A DNA stretch of 64,000 nucleotides, taken from positions 42,187,152 through 42,251,151 of the forward strand of contig CM022665.1 in NCBI GenBank assembly GCA_012295275.1, written 5' to 3'. How positions within the stretch are numbered: the stretch's first letter is position 1; each line of letters opens with the position of its first letter. The DNA comes from Chrysomallon squamiferum. Its lineage: Eukaryota > Mollusca > Gastropoda > Neomphalida > Peltospiridae. Positions 19,262-33,056 of this stretch are shown piece by piece. The notes below the pieces were generated by a model. It had not been told where the DNA came from. It did not search any database and was given only the letters and a program-made list of their open reading frames with translations. Both the position numbers and the translations under genes were made by a program.

Positions 19262-19615
19262 AATGTATAAATTGAAGATCTTGTTTCTTCGAGTTTTTTT
19301 TTTATAAATATATAAATTGAATATATTGTTTCCAGGATTTTTATATAAATATATAAGTTGAAGATACTGTCACAAAGAATTTTATATAAACATATAAATT
19401 GAATATACTGTCACAAGAATTTTTTTATAAACATATGAATTGAAGATATTGTTTCCAGGAATGTATATAAATACATAAACTGAAGATACTGTTACAAGGA
19501 ATTTTATATAAACATATAAATTGAAAATATTGTTACCGGAAATTTTATATAAACATATAAACTGAAGATATTGTTAACAAGAATTTTATATAAATTGAAA
19601 AAAACAATTGTTAGC
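19262..19615. repeat. About 41-bp minisatellite downstream of papilin stop
   Basis: Eight or so degenerate copies centred on TATAAATTGAAGATATTGTT and AGGAATTTTATATAAACA begin about 270 bases after the papilin stop codon, probably within the 3'UTR or just beyond it. Confidence 0.85.
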
Positions 19616-20207
19616 AGGAATTTTATAGTTTAAAACTTTTCTTAGAGATTGTTTTTGATTTTTGGTGCTTTAAAAGTTCCAATGGAATGGATTTTCTGAT
19701 CAAAGAAAGCTGAATTAGAAAAGTGAAGGACAGCAGAAAATGTCACTGGTATCTTATAATATTTTATAAATTTACTAATGTCTGATCTTGTTTGTTTCAA
19801 AACCTTTAGAGACAAAATTTATTTTTTCAAAAATTTTGTTCAGTTGCTTTAAAGAATATGTTACTAAATAAATAAATAAAAAATAATAATAACAATACAA
19901 AAACTAAAAATGCTAAATAAAATAAAAACCAAAACTGTTTTTCTTTCTTTTTTAAATATTTCATGACTATTTTGTTTTTGACAGTTAATTTTTATAAATA
20001 TCTGTTAAAGCTAGTTTTTACCATATACGTACGTAATTAGAAATTTGAAAACAAGATGTCGTTTTATGACAAAAATTGAATATTGTTCTTCATAGCGAAT
20101 GCTATATTAATAAAATGATATTAGAAATATTTTTAGGCATGCAGTGCATGATATTGTGAATAATTTAAATATTCTTAATTATTATTTATTACTTGATAAT
20201 ACATTGG

Positions 20208-20240
<33 letters not shown>

Positions 20241-21618
20241 TGCAATTCTTTGAAAATAAGAATACTCATTCAGATTTATATATACTTACCTGTAAGATTA
20301 TAGTTACCTGTAAAATTAGTATTAGCACGATAACTGAAATTTACACTGAATTAAAATACGAAATTAAAAATCATCAGTAAATATATAAATGAAACGAAAA
20401 ACATTGTCGTAAAATATCAGTTTGCATATTTGTTCTATTTGCATTAAGGTTATTATTATTATTAAATTTTATTTTTTATTATTTATTTATTTATTTATAT
20501 ATTTATTTATTTATTTTCATTTATTTATATTTGTAGTCTTTTATTTTTAGTCAGATCACTATGTTAGGTATTTCAGTATTTTACTAGGAATGTGAAGAAA
20601 AATCTGTGACTGTAAAACAATATCTTCTGTTTCTATTCAGTTTACTGTTGTAGCAGTTATCTCACCTGCTCTTAATCTATCTCAGGTAACTCACAAGAAA
20701 GCAATAGATGACAGTTTACCTTAATTTTTATATTTTATAATCACAAGACTTTTGTTTGCAGTTGAGGTAAAAATACTTTTTTAATTTGACAACCTTTTCG
20801 CACAATTAAAGTAATAATGTTTTTTTTTTAATTATAAACTTGCCAACTTTTTCTTGCAATCTAAGTTACAATTATTTAAAATTATATATTTGCCAGTCTA
20901 CAAATTTTTAAAAATGACAATGGTTTAATGACAGCTGTTAAATAAGAAGTATTTTAAAGTAAACTTTAAGATTTTGTGTAAAAAAAAAAAAATAATAAAT
21001 TTAAAAATTAAAAAAAAATAAACTATATAAATAAAATTTTAATTTGTTTTCTATAATTTTGTTTTTATTTTTATTATTATTTAAATTTTAAGTTTTTGTC
21101 CTTTTCACATTTAACTTATTTTCTAAAAGAACAAAATTACTAGCAAAACAAATTTCAGATAAAGCATACATTTGTAGTAATAATGTTATTTAATCTCCAG
21201 CAGAAATGAAATTAGTCTAATTTTGTACTGTTTACTTTTTACCATTTGTATATTAATATTTAGTCTTCCCTGGTTTTATTTAACATATTAACATGATCTG
21301 TAGGTGAAATAATTTTCAAATGATGTTTGTCAGAACATGTAGTCCTTTGTCAATGCATTTATTGTTCAGCCCATTGTTTTTTTGTTGATGTTTAGTATGT
21401 CTTTTTTAATTTATCTGTACTTAGCTATGACAAAATGTTGTGTATTAAAAATATGGTGCTGTATTTAAAAATGAAAAAACAGAGACTTCTTGTTGACAAG
21501 AGATGTAGATTTAGTTTACAAGCTTGTTGATCAGAGTATCTCATAAGGTCAACAATTAAATATTTAGAATTTTGGAATTATTATTATCTTTAACATTATT
21601 AAATGTTGTGATTATAGG

Positions 21619-21657
<39 letters not shown>

Positions 21658-22221
21658 TTTATTGTTTTGACCAAAAATAAAACACAAAAAAAAACCCCAA
21701 CAAAAAACCCCAGGCTTTTAGGAAATACTATGTATTGACCTCAGTTTGACACATTGGCCTAATCTTTAAAACAGTTGTTTTGTGTAGAATTTTCTCCTTT
21801 GTAACTTTATTACAGACGTTGGATATAAACGTTTTATTAAAATTTTGAAAATTATAAAAGATGTATCATCTTAAATCCTGGAATTTTGTTTCTTTGTTAT
21901 TATGTAAGTTGCATATGTTTTATTAATGTTGGGTTTTTAACCAAAAAAAAACATTCTATATAGCATATATTATCCAAATAGTTATAATAATAATAAAAAA
22001 TATTATTATTTTTTTTTTTTAAAATTAAAAAATACAATAAAATAAAAAAAAATTAATAAAACTAAAAATCATTAAACAAAATTTCAGAATAAATTTTTCA
22101 TTAGATAAATCTTTTTTCAAGTCAGAAATCCAGACCAGTGATTTTTAATAGTTCAACATGACAAGTATTATTTTAAATGGAATGTTACTGAAAAAACTAT
22201 ATATATATCTATATCTATCTA

Positions 22222-22262
<41 letters not shown>

Positions 22263-23137
22263 ATCTTCAAGTGTCTGTTTTTAACTACCTCACAGTCCAA
22301 GCCTGTAGATAGCTATACATGTACTAAACATAAAGTTAGTGTGATATAGTATTATCAGTTTAAAAATCTGTTATTGTTGTTTTGTACTAGCCAGCAACAT
22401 AAAGTCTATTCAAGATTACTAGAGAAATATAAAATATTAAAATATAAAATCTGTATAATCATATGTATATTAAAAATAAAAATAATACATCAGATTTATT
22501 TTTCAAACTGTCCATTATTTCCTGAAACATAAACTTAATTTAATTAGTTTTCGTTTTAATCTTTAATAAAAAAAAAAATAAAAAAAAAAATTTATTTAGA
22601 TAATTTTAAAATAATTTTATGAATGCACAAACTGTTTTCTACAAGCAGAAAAATTAAGTTACATTAACCTTTTTTTTTCTTTAATAGTTTTTTCCTTTTT
22701 TATTATTATTATTTTTAAATTATTCTTCTTTATTTTTATACTGTGGTGCTAAGCTTTATTATTATTTAGTAGATGTCTAAATCAGTTTAAACTACACATT
22801 ATAATCAGTATATCTGAAACAATAAGTCAGCACAGCTATTTAACCAACTACTATTTTTCAAATATCTAACTGGTATTAATAATAGAAGCAGCATTAACAT
22901 TTTTTTTTTTTAAAGTGCAGCACATTCTTTCATGAAATATAATTTATTAGTTTTGGTTTTAGTCAAATATTTCTCTTTTCCAGAATGTTTTTGAAAGCTT
23001 TGTTTTATAATATATACATATATATATATATATATATCTATAATAATATTCAACCAGTTTGTTGTTTTGGAAATATTTACATCTGATTTTAAAGATTTTT
23101 TTTTCATGTTTCAGTCTTGACTAGAAGCTGGAAATAG

Positions 23138-23345
23138 GCTTTTAATCACCAGATTGCTATTAGCTCTTCACCATCAAATTACTACAGGCTCTTGATTATT
23201 AAATTACTATTGGCTCTAGACTATTAAAATACTATAGGCTCTTGTCCATCAGATTGTTACAGGCTATTGATCACCAGATATCAAACTATAAGCTCTTTTC
23301 CACCAAATTGCTGTAAGTTCTTGAGCACTAAGATCAGTGTAGGCT
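23138..23345. repeat. Degenerate about 30-bp tandem repeat
   Basis: Six or seven diverged copies share a pattern like GGCTCTTGATCACCAGATTG followed by CTA(C/T)A. Spacing between the GGCTCTT-like motifs is roughly 28-34 bases. Confidence 0.7.
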
Positions 23346-23478
23346 GTTGACTGCTTAATTATGAACAGTAGTTCTAAAAGCAGCCTAACCCTAACCATAT
23401 GACAATGTAAGAAGTCTTTTAAATTTGTTATTCTCAGAGCAATAAATTTGATATTAGATACCCCCCAAAAATTAATTA

Positions 23479-23735
23479 TAATAATAATAATAATAATAAT
23501 ACATGTAATGATGATGACTACTATTACTATTACTACTATTATTATTATTATTATTACTATTAATAATAAAATAATACAAGATAATGGTAATACAATATAA
23601 TAATAATAATAATAATACAACAATAATAATAATAAATGATGACTACTACTACTAATACTATCATTATTAATATTATTATTATTATTAAGTATTATTTTTA
23701 TTATTATTATTATTATTCTTAGTATTAGCTGACAT
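23479..23735. repeat. (AAT)/(ATT) trinucleotide tract
   Basis: Imperfect AAT, ATT and ACT trinucleotides. The minus-strand open frame across it is a run of Ile, Asn, Ser and Tyr and is not a gene. Confidence 0.9.
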
Positions 23736-24867
23736 AGTAACTTCCTGTTCATAGCTGTCACAAACGAGAATTCAAGTAAGCTTTGTCAGCTCTAAGATGT
23801 ACATTTTATTTCCTAGATCAAAAATCCTTCAGTGCATAATCTTTTTACAAAAGATCTTGCAAGTAATATGTGTATAGTAAAAACAAAATTGACTTCTATC
23901 CCAAACAAAATCTAATCTTTTTTTAATTTTTTTTTAAATATTTTAATTTATTGTAGATGTTTTATTGTATATATGAACTTAGAATATTTAGTATAATTAA
24001 AAATTTAAAAATAAAAACATATGTACTCACTGCATAAATTTTTTGTATCCATTTACTGTCTGTAGTATGTTTTTTTTTATATATATATAACTCAATGTTG
24101 ATCTTTGCAAACTAGTTTAATTTAAAATTATTGAAATATTTCTTTGATATTGTGTATCACTGAAATGTTCACAAATATTTGATAAATTTGGTATATTAAT
24201 TTACTTTGTTGTTGAATTTTCATTTATCTACTTCTGTTTCAGATTTGAGAATTGTCAGAGTAAAATGTTAATTCATCAACTATAAAACAACTTTATCAAA
24301 AGTACTTCAGAATTTAATTCAATTTAACTATTGCTTTGTTTATCTGTTGATTTGGTTGAATGTTTAACAAAACGTAAATCATTTTTATTAATCACACCAG
24401 AGAAATTAAAAGCCAATATTCTATAAAACCCAATTTCATTTTTTTTTTTTTTGGGGGGGGGGGACAGCCATACTATTATTTCACTTGACAAATCCCCATT
24501 AACTATATTACTTTTGACACAAATACCAGTCTCCCAAAACTTACTGAAAATCATTTACCATTCACAATAAATTAGGAATTTTGTCCTTGGTACTTTCAGA
24601 TATTTCAAAACCAACCACTTTTAAAGAATAAACATAATCTTGTAATAGACAGCTTTACATATTACATCACCAATATTCTATAAAAAAAAAATAATAATAA
24701 TAATAATAAACAATGAAAATTTTTATAAATCTTTCAGTAAGAATTTTATACAAGTTAGTAGCACAGTCTGAAAGGGCATCAAGATTTCATTTGAATTGTT
24801 GCATAATTTTACTATTAGTATTAGTGCCTATCAAATGTGGTTTCTTCAGTCTTGCAGTCTACAAAAG

Positions 24868-25095
24868 GCCTCTGAAGATCCCAATAACTGAGGGCTTCAA
24901 CAGATTCCCATAGTTTAAGACATCTATACATTCCCATAAGTTTAGGGCTTGTAAAGATTCCCTATAACTTGAGGCCTCATAATATTCACCAAACTTAGTG
25001 ACTCTACAATTCAGATAGTTAAAAGCCCATACAGACACCTGCAGCTGTACTGTATAGATTCCCACAGCTTACGACCTGCTGACAATACCCAGCTC
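24868..25095. repeat. Degenerate about 28-bp tandem repeat
   Basis: Diverged copies built around ATTCCCATAGTTTAAGGC are spaced about 26-30 bases at first and less regularly towards the end. Confidence 0.7.
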
Positions 25096-25233
25096 CTGAT
25101 ATTGTGGAAAAGTAAAGAAGATAACATTTATAACAATAATTTTTAAAAAAAACATAACACAGGGTACTTGTACTTATAAAACTGAACATTTATTTGATAA
25201 ATATAAAGTTTAAAGACAATATGAAGTGAAATG

Positions 25234-25265
<32 letters not shown>

Positions 25266-27326
25266 TTGGAGTATTTCCTTGATGAAGGATGTTACTGCAA
25301 GATGTAGGAGGAATGCGACTTCATAAATCATTAAAAAAAATGCAATGCTGACGTAATTATGATGATGTTCCATGTTTGTACATTTGGTGTTGTTGATAAG
25401 AAATATAACAAAAAGAAAAAAAATATATATGTGAACAACACATTCATACATCTGAAGCACTTTCTTGTGGAAAACTCACTCATGTTTCATGATATTATAT
25501 AACAATTTAATTAGATATTTGTCACACACTTTGTACAAAAACTGCTAAGCCATTCTCCGAGTAGTGTTAAAACTAAGCAATGGTTTGTTAACTTAAAATA
25601 TCTGTCATCTATTTAGGATTCATTTGGAATAATATTAATAACAAATGAATTAAAGAAAAAAAAAATGGAATCTGTAGGAACAATATAAAACACAACATTT
25701 AAAAAAAAAAAAAAAAAATGAAATTATAGAATAAGGCTAAAACTAGTTTCAGTTTTGAGTGCAAACACATTTCAAAATTATCATTCCTTCTTTCCTTTTT
25801 TTTTCTTTTCTTTTTTTTAAACCTGTTATTTTATTAGACTTTCACAGTTTTTGGGACACTTCCACTATCATCATAATGTTAAAATGTTCTAGATTAATAT
25901 ATTTATAACATAGAATTTTTGTGATATTAAAATATTTTGGTATTGCTTCTGAAAAATGCTGGTTGTGGACTAAAAACTTTCATTCCACTGGCCTCAATGT
26001 CACCAAACAAAATGAAACAAAACTTTAAAAAAAAAAAAATAATAAATAAAAATAAATTATCCAGCTAACAGAAAAATAAATACTATACCAATATTCTTAT
26101 CCTTATCTATTACATTCAAAATCTTTACAATTCTGATGCCAACTTTTTCAACAAAGATTGGCCGACTACCAAAAATAGAACAAATATTTTCATATATCGA
26201 ATACTATTTGGTTTCAAAACTAAGAAGATTTTACATTTTTTGATATCAACTCACCACCTTTGATTTAAAATATATTCTTGCAAACTATAGAAGTTTATCA
26301 AACATTCGGAAACACATACATTAGAACATGTATTATACTTAATTGCAGTAGTGTATAACTAGCCAACACAAATAAACTAATAATCAAGAAATCTTTAAAG
26401 TCACTATATTACAATTTTTTTTTTTTTTTTTTTAAATCTTATCTAGCAGCAATGTCAAGCGAAAAAAACAAATTGTTATTTTTTTTACATTTCAAATCAG
26501 AAAAAAAACACAAAGCAAATAAAATAAATATTAAATATGTACAGAGGCTTAAAATTTTTATTAAAAAAAAAATAAAAAATAAAAATTTGTAATAATAACA
26601 ACAATAATTAATAAAATAAAATAAATATAAAGAAGAAAAAAAACACCCAAAAACATTATAATCCATCCTTGAGGATATAATATTTTTATTTTTATTTTCT
26701 TTGACCTAAACAAATGGAATACAGTTTAACAAAAGTCCATTATTTTTTGGAAGACTGGCAGTTTTCTGTATTAATTGACTAAAAACACAATAGTTTTATC
26801 TTGTAAAATCTATCACAATTAAAACTCAAGACAATTTTTGTTATTTGTAAAGATTACATTTAAAATTTCTTTACTTTTAAAAAAAAAAAAATTATTTTAA
26901 TCATTTATTATTATATATATTTTTTTTTTTTTTTGATGATTCTCCTTGTGATCACAAATATGATTACAATTGATTCAAAAGATCAAATGATTAAATAACT
27001 TTTGTTATTATACACAGTGGCATACAAAGATGCGCCTGAAAAATTCATCCACTTTTAAACTAGCACCAAATTGTCATGTTTGATCTATAACAATTTTAAC
27101 AGACAAAATACTAAGATTTTGTTTTCTGCATCATTCAAAAAATCTCTAATATTCACTTGCATCTTAATGCAACTGTAATGTAAATAAACTTGTCATTAAT
27201 TCTCAGTTATAATTTTTTAACAATATTTCTGAATGATTTTCAATATTTTATATTAGATGATATCGATCGATCAAAATGCAGCATTTGATAATCATTCATA
27301 AATGGAAAGTAGTAGTAATAGTAATA

Positions 27327-27370
<44 letters not shown>

Positions 27371-27945
27371 AAATAACAATAATGGTAATAGTAAAAGTAA
27401 TAGTAATAATATTTAAATACCTTATTTCAAAATTTTTGACAGAAATAGACCTTCCAAATCAAAAAGTCTCTATTTGGTTTTTTTATTTGGGTTTGTTAGC
27501 TAAATAAATTCTAGGAACATTAGATAATATTTTAAATGTTTCTTCATATTATTTAAGATAATATTTTAAACACTGCTTTATATTATTATCTGAATAATAC
27601 ATGACATATTTAGGAAGCATTTTGAAAACAATATTGTCTATGCTGCCAATTGAAAAAAAAAAAAAAAAAAAAGGTTCATTATGTTTTAAAATATTTCCTG
27701 CATCTTCAATTGTAGAAATAAATAAAAATATTAAAATGCTATAGGTACTGCATTTTTTACAAAAGCAATTGATGTGATCCATTATAGCTGTCAAACAAAT
27801 ACATATGGGCTGTACAGCAATAAAATTCATTTTTTCTTTTTTATTTCCATGTTCCCAACAACATCTGTGAATTCTCTGAATACAGTAATCAATAATGTAA
27901 AAATAAAATAAAAAAATTAATTAAAACAACTGCACCAAGGAACTG

Positions 27946-28013
<68 letters not shown>

Positions 28014-28015
28014 TA
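27946..28015. repeat. (AT)n microsatellite
   Basis: An almost perfect AT dinucleotide run of about 65 bases in non-coding DNA downstream of TADA2B. Confidence 0.95.
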
Positions 28016-29959
28016 AAACATTTAGCTAGAAAAAATTATTGATTTAAAATACCTACATGGAAATAAAAGTTCATTAAAACTGATAAATGCATCAGTATTT
28101 CTTAATTTTAAATATATTGGTTTTTAATTATTTTATTATTATTATTTTTTTTAATCTATCAATCATTCAATGTTTAAAAAAAAAAATAATAATAATAATA
28201 CAAACAATGAAAAAAAGAAAAACTAAATTTTTTTTTTTTTTTTTTAATATATATTATCACTTCTTATTGAAGTCTGTGTGCTAGCAGAAATGATAATGGA
28301 TATTATTTATAAAGAATTAAAACAAAATGCAACATTAAAACAACACATAATAAAACCAAGACATATACACACATGGCAATATATTAAATAACACAATACA
28401 CACATTTCAAACACGGACTGGTTTTATTTTTTCTTCTTATTATTATTATTATTAGAATCTAATTCATAAGACAGTATTATTTTCTTTTTAATTTTGAGGA
28501 CAGATACTGTTTTTTTTACTTTGGACAATCTAAACTAATTACACAAGAACACACATACACAAAAAAAAAAATAAAAAAAATAAAATAAAATAAAAATAAA
28601 TAACTAAAAAAATAAAAATAATATAAGGTGGGTTTATTTAGCCAACTTCAACATTAGGCCAGCTGATTATTAACAGCAATTTTTAATACACCATTTTCAC
28701 TTGAGTGAATGTTATAAAACTAAGTGAATATTTGAATGCTATCTCAATATAATTCATCAATAATCTCAACTTCTTACTTGTAAATTTCATTCATTGTGGG
28801 ACATAACGAGGACAGAAAAACACCTTAACCAGAACATTTATGTGTATTCTAGTTTCCACTCCAATTAAAAATAATAATAATAATAATAATAATAAACAAA
28901 AATCAACATATAAAAAAGGGCTACCTAGTAGTAATAATTATTATTACAAAAATGCAAGCCAGTAAGATTAAGTATTCTAATGAAGCAAACAAAAGCCATG
29001 AAATACTTTGAAAGTAAATTTTGGAATTTTATAACATATTGGTCACAGTGTATAGTACAAACTTTGGTTGCATCCAGTAAAACGTCTTTGTATGAGAAAT
29101 AAAATGTGACAAATGGATATTGCCAAACAAAGTTAGTATATAAACCTGCTTGGGTATTGAAACTGGAATATATCTTCAACACTTCGCAAAGTTTACATAA
29201 AATATCTTCTCACATCCAGTAGGACGTCTGAGAAAATTCATTTTGACAATTTGATTAAATGATTATGGTGTGTTGAAAAATAAATAAGATTTTTACAGAA
29301 TTTTTACTTCTCTGTTTCTAGCAATAATTTTACACTTACACACACATACACACACACACACACACATATACACTTTTAAAACCAGGACAATGACCTTAAG
29401 TTAACCTTCACTAGGTATACATTCATCCAACAAAGCTAATGCAAAAAAAAATATAAAAATAAAAATAAAATAAATAAAGCACAGATCTAAGCCAAACAAT
29501 ATATATGAATTTAAAAAAAATATATATTAATAATAAAATTTTAAAAAATTGGGGAACTGAAATTAACAAGCTTAATTATAATGTTTTCATAAAAAAAAAA
29601 AAAAAAAAATGAAAAAAAAAAAAAAAAATGTCAACATAATTCAAAAAACTGAATTTCATGAAACAAACAAATCAGTAGCTTTGTGAAAACTACATTTAAG
29701 AATGTTAAGTCCCTAATACAAACAAACCATTGACCAAAATTCTGCCTTACTTTTTACATTTCTTTTTCTCTTTTCTAAACAGTAAATTGTTTTTCTTTCT
29801 TTTTTTTTGTTTTCTCTTTTTTTTTACAACTTGCCAAAAACCCAAATCTCTGTTACCAGTGGTTTTATATTAATAATGTTCTCATCACAGCTTGTCTAAA
29901 TAAGACCACCTGATGTTTGGCAGAGAAATAACTGCATCTACGCCAGCAGCTGCTGATGC

Positions 29960-30654
29960 TCACGTCACTCCTATCCAACCATTGTCTGTTAGGAAGCTCA
30001 TGATTTTGCGTCTGTGAGTTTTGTCCATTCCGCTCGGATATCGAATTTTTACTGGCAGACCTTGTCTTCGTTGAAGATAATCCTGAAATACATTTTCATC
30101 ATGTAACAATATCAAATATAGAGAAAATATTTGTAATAATTAAGCAGATATTTACAATTTTATTTGGAATATCTGAAATATTTTTTATTAATATGCACAA
30201 TATTAAAATTTTTATTTGTAGTTTAAGTATTTTTAACACTGTAATTTCCAATTTATCTAAAGCTAATATATTTTTGATAATATTGTAGATATTCATAATT
30301 TTATTTGAAGCTGGAGTATTTTTAATGATAATGTAGATTTTATTCTGAATATTGTGTTGTTGTTTTTTTGTGTTTTTTTTTAATGGAATTGATTAGTCTT
30401 AAATGTCATAAGTTCTTCCATTTAATTTATCATTTATGCATGTGTGATTAAATTTTAAATAAGAACTTAATGTATTTTATTTTTTTTATTTTTTTCTTTA
30501 TTATATATATAATTCATTTGCATTTAAATGTATTCTGGTTTTTTTGTGTTCTTAAGTTCTGTTACATTGTCTTTATATTATTATTATTTATTTATTTATT
30601 TATTTATGCATGTATGCATTATCATTTTTGTTAAATTTATTTTTATTTATTTAT

Positions 30655-30694
<40 letters not shown>

Positions 30695-32830
30695 TTATTA
30701 CTTTTTCATGTTCTTGTTTCTCTTCCACACAAATTGATGAAATTAATTCAAAATGATCTCTGAGAAAACTTACTTTAATTATACAAGTCTTTATTGTGCT
30801 GTAGTTTGCTGGAGTCATACCAATGTTACTGCATAGCTGAAAATAAAACATGTTAATTAGCACATTGTTCAGTCATATAGCTTGAAATTTTAGCAAATTT
30901 TCACTCATGTAAGCACAAACTGACTTTAGACAAAGTAACTTACACAAAATCACTTTATAATATAAACTGATTTTCATTTTAAAGTTATGCTACACAAAAT
31001 GTGATTTTAGTCAGTAACTTTCACAGTAATGTTTTACAATTATACACAGTGATTTTACACAAAATGACTTTATACCCAAAAATTACTAATTATTATTATT
31101 ATTATTATTTTGTACCTTTGGAGTAACCTTTGGAGTATCAATACAAAAAAAATGACTTATTTAAACTGAAGTTTCACAATTTTGCACATAAAAAATTATC
31201 TGCAAATAATTTTAGACATGAAGTAATTTAAATACAAAAGCTGATTCCTTTTTTACCTTGTAATGATGCTATCCAAAAAGTAATTTTATTTACGTAATGT
31301 CTTACATAACGTTATATGCAAAGATATTATCTACATATGTGAAATAGCACAATACAGCTTACATGAAGTGTCTTTACATAAAGAGTTATTTTTAAAGAGT
31401 TATTTTTTTTTACACAAAGTGACTTTACCTTTCTCTCTCTCTCAGACAACATATCAAACCCAGGCAACATCGTCAGATCCTTCGTTTCAGTGTCATCATC
31501 ATCGTCTTTTAGATCTGTAGTGAAGAAGTTAACATGTTAAAATTGTTGTTAGAAAAGAGAAACTCAAATTCTGGAGTATTTTTTATGCTTATTACAAGTG
31601 TTTTGTTACAGAAACTCAAAGCTGAGAAAGCCTTGGGTATTTTTAAATTCATTACATGTGAAATATGTTGATGCTTATTACAAATAGAAACCCAGTGATG
31701 AAAAATCTTATTTTTATATTTATTATAAGTAAAATATGTTGAGAAAAAAAAATTCACTGATGAGAAAATCTTATTTTTATGTTTATTATAAGTGTTATGT
31801 CAGGGAGACAAACATCTCAGAGAGGCCAAGTCTCATGTATTTATACTTATTACAAGAGCTGTGGTTAATGATTAGTATTACAAATATTTGTCTTTTCTGA
31901 CTGAAATACAGTTAACATTATTATATCATTATTTTACTGATACAAATTTTATTACCAAACTGAAACAGTAAAAACATTTCTCTTTATGATTCCAACACAA
32001 TTAAAAAGCTCGACCAAGAATGTTTTAAACATTTCAAGCTTAAGGATGGATTCAATATACTTCTAAAAAATAAACATGAAAATAATAAAATAGTTAAATT
32101 TAAAATAATATTTTTTTTTTCTTCTTATTTCATATGACCTGTGTAGCTATATTGTAAAAGTCTACTAGTGGCTAATTTGACATTATTTAAAAAATAAAAA
32201 TCTTACCTTCGTCGTCTATGAGTATATCTAACTTTTCTACTTTTCCTCTGGAAAGAAAAACAAAAAATTCCACTTATTAATAAATATATGGATAAAAAAT
32301 TTAAAAAGCCTCTAAGCTTAATTTATGTAGTAACTTTATATTAATAAGTCTTCCTTAACAAGTACTATATTCTGAAACTAGTGCAAATTCAGCTGGTTTT
32401 TCAAGTTCTTTCAGCAAAGTATATTTTTAATGATGAAAGTTATCAAATGATTACATCTGTTGTTTTAGAAATAATTATAACTAGCATAAAATATACATAA
32501 AAAAAAAAAAAAAAAAAGAGAGAAACAAAACAGAAATTAGCAAAACTCAAAGTTTAAATTAATTGAGAATATGACAATTTGTATAATTTAAACAATATAT
32601 AAATTATGTCACAAAATATTAAAAGAAACAGTCAGTGTTAAAAAGGTTAAAATTTTAAATGACCAAGGTTACAGGATAATAGTGAGAAATCATTACACAA
32701 TAATATAATATATAATGTAAAGTAATGTAATGTAATGTAATGTAATATAAACAACTAAATAAGTTGAAAAATAAAAAATATTAAAATATATATATAAATT
32801 TAAAAAAAAATACAGGAAATAAACCAAAAA

Positions 32831-32886
<56 letters not shown>

Positions 32887-33056
32887 ACTAGAAAAAAAGT
32901 AATTAATTAAATAAGAAAAAATAAAATAAAAATAAATTAAATACATAAGCAAACAAGAAAATAAATTTTATCATTTGTTCATTAACAAAGTAATGTTGAT
33001 ACTCACTCTGCTTTTTTTGACACCATTGAGTTTCGCTTTGCGGACATTAAGCTGCC
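29960..33056 (-). CDS. TADA2B: TADA2B exons 13-17: basic linker and SWIRM-like C-terminus
   Basis: Exons of 50, 41, 86, 63 and 123 nt. The first two are a poorly conserved linker. The last three carry LPGFDMLSERERK, LCSNIGMTPANYSTIKTCII and DYLQRRQGLPVK through SFLTDNGWIGVT, matching the ADA2b C-terminal SWIRM-like domain, and end in TGA at 29962-29960. Confidence 0.95.

Larger units (their letters stand above)
18989..29959. other. Tail-to-tail intergenic / 3'UTR region between papilin and TADA2B
   Basis: No credible exon, RNA gene or transposon was found. A possible papilin poly(A) signal AATAAA lies at 19124-19129. The stretch contains a roughly 41-bp repeat (19262-19615), poly-T at about 21619-21655, an AT/ATCT run (about 22197-22262), a degenerate repeat (23138-23345), AAT/ATT trinucleotides (about 23479-23735), a second degenerate repeat (24868-25095), ATA trinucleotides (about 27320-27368) and a long (AT)n (about 27946-28015). 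UTR limits cannot be set from sequence alone. Confidence 0.75.

Noticed and set aside
23385-23396. CCTAACCCTAACC, resembling telomere repeats
   Set aside because: Only two units in a degenerate tandem repeat; too short to mark an interstitial telomere.
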